Of a stretch of 64,000 bases of DNA, positions 27,094-35,296 are shown piece after piece. Source of the stretch: Solwaraspora sp. WMMD1047. Lineage in GTDB: Bacteria > Actinomycetota > Actinomycetes > Mycobacteriales > Micromonosporaceae. Below the pieces are notes generated by a model. It was not told the origin of the DNA, made no database searches, and saw nothing but the letters and a program-made list of their open reading frames with translations. The position numbers were made by a program, and so were the translations under genes. The stretch is from contig NZ_JARUBL010000001.1 in assembly GCF_029626155.1 (NCBI RefSeq), positions 5,002,501-5,066,500 of the forward strand, written 5' to 3'. Every line of letters starts with the position of its first letter. Position 1 is the stretch's first letter.

Positions 27094-28940
27094 GCCGCCG
27101 CTCCGAACACGGTCCGGTAGTCGGGCTCGGCCCACAGCAGATCGTGCCGGCCGGTGGCGCGCACCCGGGCGCCGTCCAGCCAGACCACCAGGTCGGCGGC
27201 GGCGGCGATGCCGGGTCGGTGGGTCACGATGAGCCGGGTGCCGCCGTCGCGCTGCGCGGTCAGCGCCCGGCCGATCCGGGCCTCGGTGGCCGTGTCCAGA
27301 CTGGCGGTCGCGTCGTCCAGGACCAGGATCGGGGTACGGCGGGCGAACGCCTGCGCCAGGCCCAGGCGCTGCAGTTCGCCGCCGGACAGTGGCGCGTCCG
27401 ACCAGCGGGTCTCGTAACGGGCCGGCAGCCGCCGGATGAACTCGTCCGCGCCGGCCAGTCGGGCGGCGTCGGCCGCCGCCCGCACCGGCAACTCCCCCGG
27501 TACGCCGTACCCGATCATCGCCCGGATGGTGCCGCCCAGCCGGGCCGGCTCAGCGAAGGCGTAACCGACCAGGCCGCGCAGGGTGTGGTCGGTCAGCGCG
27601 GTGGTCGGCACCCCGTTGAGAAGCACCTCGCCGGCGTCCGCGTCGGCCAGCCGGCCGAGCAGCGCGGCCAGCGCGCTCTTGCCGGTCCCGTTCGCCCCGA
27701 CCAGGGCGACCACCGAGCCGGCGGGCAGGCACAGGTCCACCCCGGTCAGGACCGGCGCCTGCGGCGGACCGATCCGCACCCCGCGCAGCCGGATCTCCAC
27801 CCCGCCCGCCGCCGTTTCCACCGTGCCGTCCGACGCGGCGACCGCGCGGTCCGGCGCCACGGCCGGCGCGGGTGCCGGCGCCCCGGGCGGCGCGGGTGCC
27901 GGCGCCACGGCCGGCGCGGGTGCCGGCGCCACGGCGGGCGCGGAGGTGTCCGCCGGGGTGGCGGGTGGGGTGGGCACGGCGTCGAGTACCGCGGCGATCC
28001 GGGCGCCGGCGGCCCGCGCCTGGGCCAGCAGCAGCACCGAGTCCACCTGAGTCAGGGCGCCGAGCACCAGGGCCAGGTAGCCGGCCACCGCCACCAGCCC
28101 GGCCGCCGGGAGCCGGCCGGCGGCGACCGCGACGCCGGTCGCGGCCAGTACGGCCACCTCGGCGGTCGGCAGCAGCAGACCGATCCGCCACATCGCGCGG
28201 CGCTGCTGGGCCCAGGCCTGCAGGCCGGCGTCGCGCAGGTCGGGCAGCGGCGCGAGCACCCGGTCGATCTCCCGGTCGACGGTGCCGGCGGCCCGGATGG
28301 TGCGGATCCCGCCGAGCGCGTCGGCGAGCCGAGCGGCGATCGTCGCCTGGATCGCCTGGTAGTCGCCGAAGAGCCGGCTGAACCGGACCAGCAGCGTCCG
28401 CATCACCAGCAGCAGGGTCGGGATCGCCAGTGCGACGAGCAGGGCCAGCCGCGGGTCGTACCAGCCGATCGCGACGATGCCGGCGACGGCGGTCACCAGC
28501 GTCACCACGACGGAGAGCGCCACCGGTACCACGGCGGCGGCGTGCCCGGCGCCGGTGGAGAGCCGGGCGGTGAGGTCGCCGGCGGCGAAGCTGCGCGCGC
28601 CGGCCGGGCCGAGGTCGAGCACCGCCGCGGCCAGTCGGCGGCGCAACATTCCGGCGGTACGGGCGACCACCGCACCGCCGTACCCGATGGCCACCGTCTC
28701 GGCGAGCACCGCGGCGGCGACCAGCGCGGCCAGCATCCCGACGAGGTGCCCGGCCGGCCGGCCGGCGGCGTACCTGGTGACGGCCTGCGCGGTCACCGCG
28801 GGCAGCGCGAGCGCCACGCCGGCCCGGGTCAGGCTGGCGGCCACCAGCAGCGCGGTCGGCCCCCGGGCCTGCCGGGCGACGGCCAGCAGCAACCGGTCCC
28901 CGGCGCGGCTGCCGGTCGGCGGTTGCTCTGCGGACGTCAC
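27090..28940 (-). CDS. ABC half-transporter (lanthipeptide export) 2
   Basis: A 616-residue fused permease-ATPase, the likely partner of the downstream half-transporter. It shows about six hydrophobic segments, a repetitive Ala-Pro-Gly-Val linker around 355-390, Walker A VGANGTGKS (about 415), signature LSGGELQRLGLAQAF (about 520) and Walker B ILVLDDATASLD. I chose the GTG at 28940 (VTSAEQPPTG) since a GAGGAG Shine-Dalgarno motif precedes it closely; longer starts add Pro/Arg-rich non-conserved residues. It follows the lanthipeptide precursor gene after a 13-bp hairpin, so its expression is probably lower than that of the precursor. Confidence 0.87.
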   Translation of the reverse strand: MTSAEQPPTGSRAGDRLLLAVARQARGPTALLVAASLTRAGVALALPAVTAQAVTRYAAGRPAGHLVGMLAALVAAAVLAETVAIGYGGAVVARTAGMLRRRLAAAVLDLGPAGARSFAAGDLTARLSTGAGHAAAVVPVALSVVVTLVTAVAGIVAIGWYDPRLALLVALAIPTLLLVMRTLLVRFSRLFGDYQAIQATIAARLADALGGIRTIRAAGTVDREIDRVLAPLPDLRDAGLQAWAQQRRAMWRIGLLLPTAEVAVLAATGVAVAAGRLPAAGLVAVAGYLALVLGALTQVDSVLLLAQARAAGARIAAVLDAVPTPPATPADTSAPAVAPAPAPAVAPAPAPPGAPAPAPAVAPDRAVAASDGTVETAAGGVEIRLRGVRIGPPQAPVLTGVDLCLPAGSVVALVGANGTGKSALAALLGRLADADAGEVLLNGVPTTALTDHTLRGLVGYAFAEPARLGGTIRAMIGYGVPGELPVRAAADAARLAGADEFIRRLPARYETRWSDAPLSGGELQRLGLAQAFARRTPILVLDDATASLDTATEARIGRALTAQRDGGTRLIVTHRPGIAAAADLVVWLDGARVRATGRHDLLWAEPDYRTVFGAAA

Positions 28941-29008
28941 GCGCTCCTCCTGCCTGGCTGCCGGGTCCGGTGGTGCGGGGCGGGGTGGCGGATGTCGGCG
29001 GGTGGGCA

Positions 29009-29039
29009 CGTCGGGGCGGCCGGGTGGGCCGCCCCGACG
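29009..29039 (-). terminator. 13-bp hairpin after lanthipeptide precursor gene
   Basis: Perfect inverted repeat: 29009-29021 pairs with 29027-29039 around a 5-base loop. On the minus strand it comes 27 bp after the precursor stop and before the ABC genes. It fits a partial terminator or RNA-stabilising element. Confidence 0.65.
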
Positions 29040-29066
29040 ATCTCGTTCGGCTCAGCGGAGCATGGC

Positions 29067-29186
29067 TCAGAAGAGCGTCCACGAGCACGTCCACGCGCAC
29101 GTCCAGCCGCACCCGCCGGGCGGGGCGATGACGTCCATCCGCTCCTCGCCCTCGAGCATCTGCAGGGCAGCGATGTCGTTCTCCAT
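29067..29186 (-). CDS. Lanthipeptide precursor with CxWT-repeat core
   Basis: A 39-residue precursor. The leader (MENDIAALQMLEGEE) has the IxxLQxLE pattern typical of class III leaders, and it ends in PPGG at residues 22-25. The core CGWTCAWTCSWTLF (26-39) contains three Cys, four Thr/Ser and three Trp, arranged as the tetrapeptide C-x-W-T repeated three times and then Leu-Phe. Thr/Ser can be dehydrated and Cys can form (methyl)lanthionine. An AGGAGG Shine-Dalgarno sequence eight bases before the ATG decides the start; a GTG three codons earlier overlaps the Shine-Dalgarno itself. It lies just downstream of the synthetase gene and upstream of two exporters. The assignment rests on leader motif, core and neighbours. 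Confidence 0.85.
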   Translation of the reverse strand: MENDIAALQMLEGEERMDVIAPPGGCGWTCAWTCSWTLF

Positions 29187-29262
29187 CTCGTTCACCTCCT
29201 CTCGAACCTGGTTGGTGGAATCGGCGACCTCCCGAGGGCGGCCGGCGACATCTCGGGGGCCG

Positions 29263-32010
29263 TCAGCCCGGCCCGCTGGCCGACCCGGCGAGCACGGCCG
29301 GCATCGGCACTCCGGCGGCGGAGTCGGTTGGTGGATCGGCGAGCCAGCCGCGGGCGCCGCCGTGCCGGAGCCGGATCAGGAAGGCCAGGGTGCCGGCGAG
29401 CCCGGTCTGGTGGTCGGCGACCACGTCCCGCAGCGTCTCGTCCGCGACCACCAGCAGTCCGTCGCGGCGCACCGCGCGGCTCAGGATGGCCACCGCCAAC
29501 TCCTCGGCCTGCCGGCGGTGGCCGTCCACGCCGGTGAGCTCGGCCAGGTCGAGCAGCAGTTCCCCGTCCCCGGCGGTGCCGTGGCACTGCACCGGCGGGG
29601 CGCTCCACCGGGCCCGCCACGCGGTCCGCGCGGCCTGACCGGCGAGCTCGACCAGCCGGCCGTCGCCGGTGGCCGACCCGAGCCGGACCAGGAAGGTGCC
29701 GATCCCGGAGGCGCCGCTGCACCAGTGCGGGGTCATCGGCCCGTACGCCGGTTCGCTGTCGGCCCGGTCGCGGGGCCACCAGGCGGTCTGGTCCTCGACG
29801 ATCGCGGTGTCGCGCAGCGTGCCGCCGGCCTCGACGGCGACCCGTAGGTAGTCTTCGTGCCCGGTGGCCTGGGCCGCCTGGAGCAGGAAGGCGCCCACCC
29901 CGGCGACGCCGTGGCCGAAGCCGAGTTGGCAGGAGCCGGCGAGCACCGAGTCGAAGTCGTCGGGCACCGGCCACCAGACGCCGCGCCCGTCGCGGACCGC
30001 CGCGGCGAGCAGCCCGTCGGCGCAGTCCCGGACCCGGTCGAGAAAGTCGTCGTCGCCGGTGCGCCGCCACCACAGCAGGTTGGCCAGACCGGCGCCGGCC
30101 GCGCCGTGGCAGACGTCCGGGTTCGGCCAGCGCACCGGCACCCGGCGGGCCAGCGCGGCGGCGTGTTCGGCCAGGGCCTCATCGCCCAGCAGGTCGGCGG
30201 CGGCGCCGAGGGCGACCGAGGTGCCGGACCGTCCGAAGTAGAGTCCGGGAAGCGCGGGCGCGGCGCGGTCGACGGCGGCTGCCAGCCAGTCGGCGAGGTC
30301 GCGGACGGCGGCCCGGGCGACCGGCTCGGGCCGGACCTGGGCGCCCCGGACCAGGGTCATCAGCACCCCGGCCGCACCGTGCTGCACCGCGCAGGGGTCG
30401 GCCGCGGCGCCGAACCCGCCCGTCCGGGTGGCCCGCCCGGGGTCGCCGGTGTCCACCAGCCGCCGCAGGTGGTCGAGCCCGTCGGCGATGGCCACGTCCA
30501 CCACCGAGCCGGGGCCGAACCCGGCCGAGCGCGGTACCGCCGGCGATGGGGCGGCCGGTGGGGGCGGGCCGAGCAGCAGTTCGCGGGCTCGGCCGAGGTC
30601 CCAGCGGGAAGCCGGGTCGGCTCCGGTCAGTCCGGCGATCAGCGGCGCGAGCGCGGCCAGGGCCGGCAGGTGCGCGCCGATCGTCGCGGCGAGTCGGGCG
30701 ATCCGGCCGGCCGGGACCGGGCCGGGACCGTCCGGGAAGACCGGGTCGACGCCGGTGGCCAGATGGAACAGGGTGGCGCCGAGCGCGTACCGGTCGGTCT
30801 CCGGGCCGGGGCACGGGCCGAAGCGGGGGGCGGCCAGCACCTCCGGGGCGCCGTAGCCGGGGGTGTGCACCCGCGGTCCGGGGGTGCCCGGCTCGGCGGC
30901 GAACTCGACGTCGACCAGCCGCACGTCCGGGCCGGGCACCACCAGCAGGTTGTTCGGCGACAGGTCGCGCAGCACCAGGCCGGCGTCGTGCACCGCCGCC
31001 ACCAGCTCGACAAGTCTGGCGGCCAGCGCCCAGGCCTGCGCCACCGGTACGCCGTCGGCCCGCTCGGCGGCCTGCCGGGCGGCCCAGGTCCGCAGTGGCG
31101 TACCGGTGATCTGCTCCTCGGCGAGGAACAGGTCGCCGGACTGTTCGAAGAGGTCCACCAGCCGGGGGGTGCGGCCCAGCGGGGCCAGCCGGTGCAGCAT
31201 CCTGGCCTCGTGGCGCAGCAGGTCCCGCCCGTCGGTGCCGGCCACCGACGCCTGGGTGTGCGGCCGGGCCTGCTTGACCACCACCTCGGCGCCGGTACGC
31301 CGGTCCCGGGCGCGGTAGACGCCGCCCTTGTTGGCGTGCTGGATCGCCCGGCGTACCTCGAACCGGTCGTTGAGCAGCACCGCCGCCGGTCTGGTCGGCG
31401 GGTTCGGGGCCGGTTGCTCGCTCGGGAAGGGGTTGTCCGCCCAGGCCGGCGGGGAGAACCAGGCACGCCGCTGGTCCGGCACCAGGGTGCCGTCCGCGGC
31501 GGTGAGCCGGCAGTCGTAGGTGCCGTCGTTGGTCAGCACGGTGACGCCGGTGAACGCCCCGAACCGGTAGTACACCAGGCTGCCGGGGCGGTACCGGCGG
31601 TCGGAGAGGATGGCCGGACCGGGCAACCCGGCGGTGGCCAGGTCGAGCCGTTCGGCGAGCCGACGGAACCGCTCGTCGTCGGCCGGGTAGACGGTGAGGA
31701 ACTTGCCTCCGCCGCCCCGGTCGGCCCGGCCGTCGGTCAACTCCTTGACCGCCGCCAGGTCGGCGGCGAACTTGAACTGGCAGCGCGCCTCGACAAGCAC
31801 CCGGGCGGCCGCGACCAGCACCAGCGGGGCGGAGAGCGGGGTGGCGGAGAGGTGCAGTTTCCAACCCTGCCGGCGGGCCGGCTGGTCCGGGCGGCGAACG
31901 TGGCACCAGCGGCCGGACCGCTCGACCCGCCAGCCCCGCGCGTCCGGCGACAGCACGGTGTCCAGCAGGGACGTCAGCGGGAAGGTCTCCTCGATCGGGT
32001 CGGCGCTCAT
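29263..32010 (-). CDS. Lanthipeptide synthetase, lyase-kinase-cyclase (LanL/LanKC)
   Basis: A 915-residue three-domain enzyme that phosphorylates Ser/Thr, eliminates phosphate and cyclises Cys onto the dehydro residues. The lyase-type N-terminus covers about 1-200 (YYRFGAFTG near 150). The kinase domain spans about 215-480, with LRDLSPNNLLV near 348 and a degenerate DFG as LVDVEFA. The LanC-like cyclase spans about 520-890, with GFGHGVAG, WCSGASG (Cys764) and QCHGTAG (Cys809, His810). These three are the zinc ligands of true LanC enzymes, which class IV LanL proteins keep and class III LanKC proteins usually lack. The start is an ATG with a TAGGAG site. It is the first biosynthetic gene after the LAL regulator. 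Confidence 0.9.
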   Translation of the reverse strand: MSADPIEETFPLTSLLDTVLSPDARGWRVERSGRWCHVRRPDQPARRQGWKLHLSATPLSAPLVLVAAARVLVEARCQFKFAADLAAVKELTDGRADRGGGGKFLTVYPADDERFRRLAERLDLATAGLPGPAILSDRRYRPGSLVYYRFGAFTGVTVLTNDGTYDCRLTAADGTLVPDQRRAWFSPPAWADNPFPSEQPAPNPPTRPAAVLLNDRFEVRRAIQHANKGGVYRARDRRTGAEVVVKQARPHTQASVAGTDGRDLLRHEARMLHRLAPLGRTPRLVDLFEQSGDLFLAEEQITGTPLRTWAARQAAERADGVPVAQAWALAARLVELVAAVHDAGLVLRDLSPNNLLVVPGPDVRLVDVEFAAEPGTPGPRVHTPGYGAPEVLAAPRFGPCPGPETDRYALGATLFHLATGVDPVFPDGPGPVPAGRIARLAATIGAHLPALAALAPLIAGLTGADPASRWDLGRARELLLGPPPPAAPSPAVPRSAGFGPGSVVDVAIADGLDHLRRLVDTGDPGRATRTGGFGAAADPCAVQHGAAGVLMTLVRGAQVRPEPVARAAVRDLADWLAAAVDRAAPALPGLYFGRSGTSVALGAAADLLGDEALAEHAAALARRVPVRWPNPDVCHGAAGAGLANLLWWRRTGDDDFLDRVRDCADGLLAAAVRDGRGVWWPVPDDFDSVLAGSCQLGFGHGVAGVGAFLLQAAQATGHEDYLRVAVEAGGTLRDTAIVEDQTAWWPRDRADSEPAYGPMTPHWCSGASGIGTFLVRLGSATGDGRLVELAGQAARTAWRARWSAPPVQCHGTAGDGELLLDLAELTGVDGHRRQAEELAVAILSRAVRRDGLLVVADETLRDVVADHQTGLAGTLAFLIRLRHGGARGWLADPPTDSAAGVPMPAVLAGSASGPG

Positions 32011-32143
32011 CCGGACTCCTACGCTCGGCGGGGCCAGACAAACGCTTATCGATTATCGGAGCGGCCGCAATGATCCCGGCGCCGGTTCAGTAGATTTCCG
32101 GATGCTAGCAGTCATCCATGTTGGACAGTCGTGTTTGGCCTGT

Positions 32144-34999
32144 TCAGGCCGGCAGCGGGCCGAGGTGGCGGGCGATCGCCGCCCTGGTCGGCGCGTTCAG
32201 CTTCGACATGATCCGGGCCAGGTGGGTCTCGACCGTCCGCGGGCTGACCACCAGCCGGCTGGCGATCTGCTGGTTGGTGAGTCCCTGGGCGACCAGCTCC
32301 GCCACCTCGGCCTCCCGACCGGACAACTTGCCGACCAACCCGGCCCGTGGCATCCGGGCGCCGAACCGCCGCTGCGCCCGGCCGGCCTCGTCGGCCAGCC
32401 AGCGCGCCCCGGCGGCGACGAAGAGCCCCTTGGCCGTGCCGACCTGGGCCCGGCCGGCGACCGCGTCACCGAGCACGAAGTACGCCTCGGCCAGCCGCAT
32501 CCGGGCCAAGCCCTCCGGCGCCGGGGTACCCGCCCGGACGAAGAGCCCGACCGCGCGCAGCCCGGACACGACGGCCTCGTCGATCCGCCCCGCCGCCAGT
32601 GCCAGCCGGGTGGCGGCCAGCTCCACCCGGCCGCGCTGGGAGGAGAGCCCGCCGGCGACCGCGCGGGCCCGGTGCAGCCGGCCGGCGTCCCCCGGCGCCG
32701 GCGCGCCCTCCACGCTCAACGCCAGGGCGGTCGCGGCGCCGGGTCCCAGGCAGCGCCGTGCCACCGCCACCGCCTCGGTCATCGACACCGGCGGCGGCAG
32801 CTCGCCGTCGGGCTGACCGGCCTCCGCCACGACCTGGGTGGCCTCGCCGATCAGCGCCAGGCTGATCGCCCGGTACCACGCCGACCGGGGCGGCTCGACG
32901 GCGTGCAGCCGATCCAGGATCGCCCGGACCGCCTCCGGCCCGTCGACCCAGAGCGTCGGCCGCAGGCTCACCGCCGCGGCCAGCGCGGCGATCTCGGAGC
33001 TGGCCTGGCGTCGGGCGAGTGACTCGGCCTCCCGGGCGTCGTGCAGCGCCTCGACGACCTGGCCGAGGCTGGTCCGCACGATGGCCCGGACGGTGTAGAG
33101 CTGCGGCAGGGTGTGGCTGCGGCCGTAGCGCCGGGCGGCCCTGATGCCGCGTTGCAGGTGCCGCAGGGCGGCGGGGTTCCGGTCCACCGAGTGCTCGATC
33201 CAGGCCAGCAGCGCCACCGAGCCGAGCTGGTCGCGCAGGGCCGGGTCGGCGAGGCCGTCGAGCAGAGCGCCGGCCAGGTCGATGTGGGCCAGCGCGGTCG
33301 GCAGCGCCGAACTGCCCAGCGCGCAGCCGGCCAGCACCGTCTGGGCCGCCGCCTCGACGCCGCTGTCGCCGGCCGCCCGGGCGTGCCGGACCGCCTCGTC
33401 GCCGTGCCGGACGGCGTCCGGCCACACGCCGTCGAGCATCTCGTTCACCGCCAGTTCCAGCCGCAACGCCTGCGCGGAGGCGCCGGGGCGGTCCCGGGTC
33501 AGTTCCCGGTTCAGCAGCGCCCGGCTGGTGTCGTGCCGGCCGAACAGCCGTTCCACCACCGCGAGGTGCTCGACCGCCGCGTGCCGGTGCGGGCCGGCCT
33601 GCGCGACCAGGTCGTGCAGGACGGCCCGGGCGGCGTCGAGCTGCCCGCACAGGCTGAGCGCCCGGGCATGCCAGAGCGTCAGCTCGGCCCGCCGATCGGC
33701 CAGCTCGGGTCGGTCCGGCAGGGCCCACAGCGCACTGCGCAGCCACCGCTCGCTGCTGCCGGGCGCGGTTCCCAGCACGTCGCAGGCCGCGTCGGCCAGG
33801 ATGGTCGCGCCCTCCTCGTCGCCCACGTCGACGGTGCGGGCCAGGTGGTGGGCCTGCAGCGACAGCGGCGCGCCCCGGTCGCGCAGGTGGGCCGCGGCCC
33901 GCCGGTGGGCCGCCGCCCGCCAGGCCGGGCCGGCCGTCCAGTACGCCGCCGCCCGCACCAGGGGATGCCGGAACTCCAGCCGGCCGTGCGCCTCCCGGAG
34001 CACGATCCGGCCGGCCAGCCGGTCGATCGCCGCCGTCGCCAGCTCCGGGGCGACCTCGGCGACCTGCGCGATCGCGGCGAAGTCGCGGCCCGGCCCGAGC
34101 ACGGCGGCGGCCTGCGCGACCCGGCGTTCGACGGTGCCGAGCCCCCGCAGCTCGGCCGCGATGGTTCCGTACAGCCCGACCCTGGTGTCCAGTTGCGGGC
34201 AGTCGTCGGCGTCCAACGCGACCAGGTCGGCGGTGGGCAGCGGCGCGAGCAGCTCCAGATAGAGGGGGTTGCCGGCGCTGATCCGCTCCAGCAGGCGGCG
34301 GCGGGCCGGCGGCTCGCCGGCGAGCCGGCCGGCCAGGTCCGGCCCGGCCAGTGGCCCGAGTCGCAGCCGGACCGGGGCCGGGGCGAGCCGGGCCAGATTC
34401 GCCTCCAGCAGCGGTGGACACTGTCCACTGCAGAGGGTTAGCAGGAAGCGGACCCGCCTGGCCGGCGGGTAGCGCAGCAGCAGGTTGATCAGGTCGATCG
34501 ACGCCTCGTCGGCCCAGTGCACGTCGTCGAGGATGACCAGCAGTCCGGCGGGGCCGACCAGGGTGGCCAGCAGCGCCCGAATCCGGGAATGCAGCTCCCG
34601 CCGCCGCATCCCGCCCGGGCCGCCGCCCGACACCCGGCTGCCCGATTCGAGCAATTCCCGCAATTGCTCGGATCCCGAGCCGTCCGATTCGACATCGAGC
34701 GCGAGTGCGTCCAGAAAAATGCCATATGGTACGGCCCGCTCGAACTCCGCCGCGCGACCGGACAAAATGGTCAGTCCCGACTCGCCGGCCCGGCCGGCGA
34801 ACTCGGCGACCAACCGGGTCTTGCCGATGCCCGGTTCCCCCTCGACCACCGCCACGGTCGCGCCAGCCCCGGGCGCCACCAGCGAACCGGACAACCGGCC
34901 CAGCTCATCGGCCCGCCCGATGAACCCGTCGCCGATCCGGTCGGGCCGACCACGCGCCGGCTCGGCTACCGCATCGGACCCAGACACACGTGTCCGCAC
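32144..34999 (-). CDS. LAL-type LuxR family ATPase regulator
   Basis: A 951-residue regulator of the large ATP-binding LuxR type. The N-terminus is an AAA-like ATPase (Walker A GEPGIGKT, residues 54-61; Walker B LLVILDDVHWAD). The middle part is a long TPR-like helical region. The C-terminus (about 885-951) is a LuxR helix-turn-helix (LSGREAEVAELVAQGLTNQQIA, with SPRTVETHLARIMSKL). Such proteins usually activate secondary-metabolite clusters. The GTG start at 34999 has AAGGAGGAG five bases upstream. It lies between the two divergent RiPP operons, upstream of the lanthipeptide genes on the same strand, and faces the plus-strand operon. Confidence 0.92.
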   Translation of the reverse strand: MRTRVSGSDAVAEPARGRPDRIGDGFIGRADELGRLSGSLVAPGAGATVAVVEGEPGIGKTRLVAEFAGRAGESGLTILSGRAAEFERAVPYGIFLDALALDVESDGSGSEQLRELLESGSRVSGGGPGGMRRRELHSRIRALLATLVGPAGLLVILDDVHWADEASIDLINLLLRYPPARRVRFLLTLCSGQCPPLLEANLARLAPAPVRLRLGPLAGPDLAGRLAGEPPARRRLLERISAGNPLYLELLAPLPTADLVALDADDCPQLDTRVGLYGTIAAELRGLGTVERRVAQAAAVLGPGRDFAAIAQVAEVAPELATAAIDRLAGRIVLREAHGRLEFRHPLVRAAAYWTAGPAWRAAAHRRAAAHLRDRGAPLSLQAHHLARTVDVGDEEGATILADAACDVLGTAPGSSERWLRSALWALPDRPELADRRAELTLWHARALSLCGQLDAARAVLHDLVAQAGPHRHAAVEHLAVVERLFGRHDTSRALLNRELTRDRPGASAQALRLELAVNEMLDGVWPDAVRHGDEAVRHARAAGDSGVEAAAQTVLAGCALGSSALPTALAHIDLAGALLDGLADPALRDQLGSVALLAWIEHSVDRNPAALRHLQRGIRAARRYGRSHTLPQLYTVRAIVRTSLGQVVEALHDAREAESLARRQASSEIAALAAAVSLRPTLWVDGPEAVRAILDRLHAVEPPRSAWYRAISLALIGEATQVVAEAGQPDGELPPPVSMTEAVAVARRCLGPGAATALALSVEGAPAPGDAGRLHRARAVAGGLSSQRGRVELAATRLALAAGRIDEAVVSGLRAVGLFVRAGTPAPEGLARMRLAEAYFVLGDAVAGRAQVGTAKGLFVAAGARWLADEAGRAQRRFGARMPRAGLVGKLSGREAEVAELVAQGLTNQQIASRLVVSPRTVETHLARIMSKLNAPTRAAIARHLGPLPA

Positions 35000-35101
35000 A
35001 AGACTCCTCCTTGACAGAAGTTCTCGTGCCGACCACGTAACCTCATGAAACGATCCACCGCCAGATCGACGAATGTACCGGCATCGTGGCCCTCCGGCCC
35101 G

Positions 35102-35135
35102 TTGACAGCATTAAGTCCGCTGTAGACATTTAATG
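35102..35135 (+). promoter_or_regulatory. TTGACA promoter with overlapping CATTAA/TTAATG dyad
   Basis: A consensus -35 TTGACA (35102-35107) is followed 17 bp later by GACATT (or 15 bp later by TAGACA) as possible -10. A dyad, CATTAA at 35109-35114 and TTAATG at 35130-35135, spans the same interval (27 bp). It is AT-rich in a GC-rich setting and lies about 165 bp before the azole-peptide operon. A LuxR-type dimer such as the adjacent LAL protein could bind it. Confidence 0.45.
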
Positions 35136-35296
35136 GTTGGCGAAGATCCACCGGCGATCGCCCGGCCCGGAGGCGGGCCGGTCCGCAGCATCCGGAGAAC
35201 TACTGAATCGACCCGGATTGCTTGACGGCCGACGTCGAATTCCCGAAGAGTCCGTGCTGCCACGGTCCGCAGCGATCGGGCGGTTGGGAGCTCAGG

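Noticed and set aside
32134-32150. GGCCTGTTCAGGCC palindrome near the LAL stop, similar to a sequence near 61806
   Set aside because: Only partly shared and located inside the end of a coding region in one case; no consistent promoter context.
34966-35151. 61-codon minus-strand open frame in the LAL/azole divergent region
   Set aside because: It has no recognisable domain, overlaps the LAL start and Shine-Dalgarno and covers the presumed promoter dyad.
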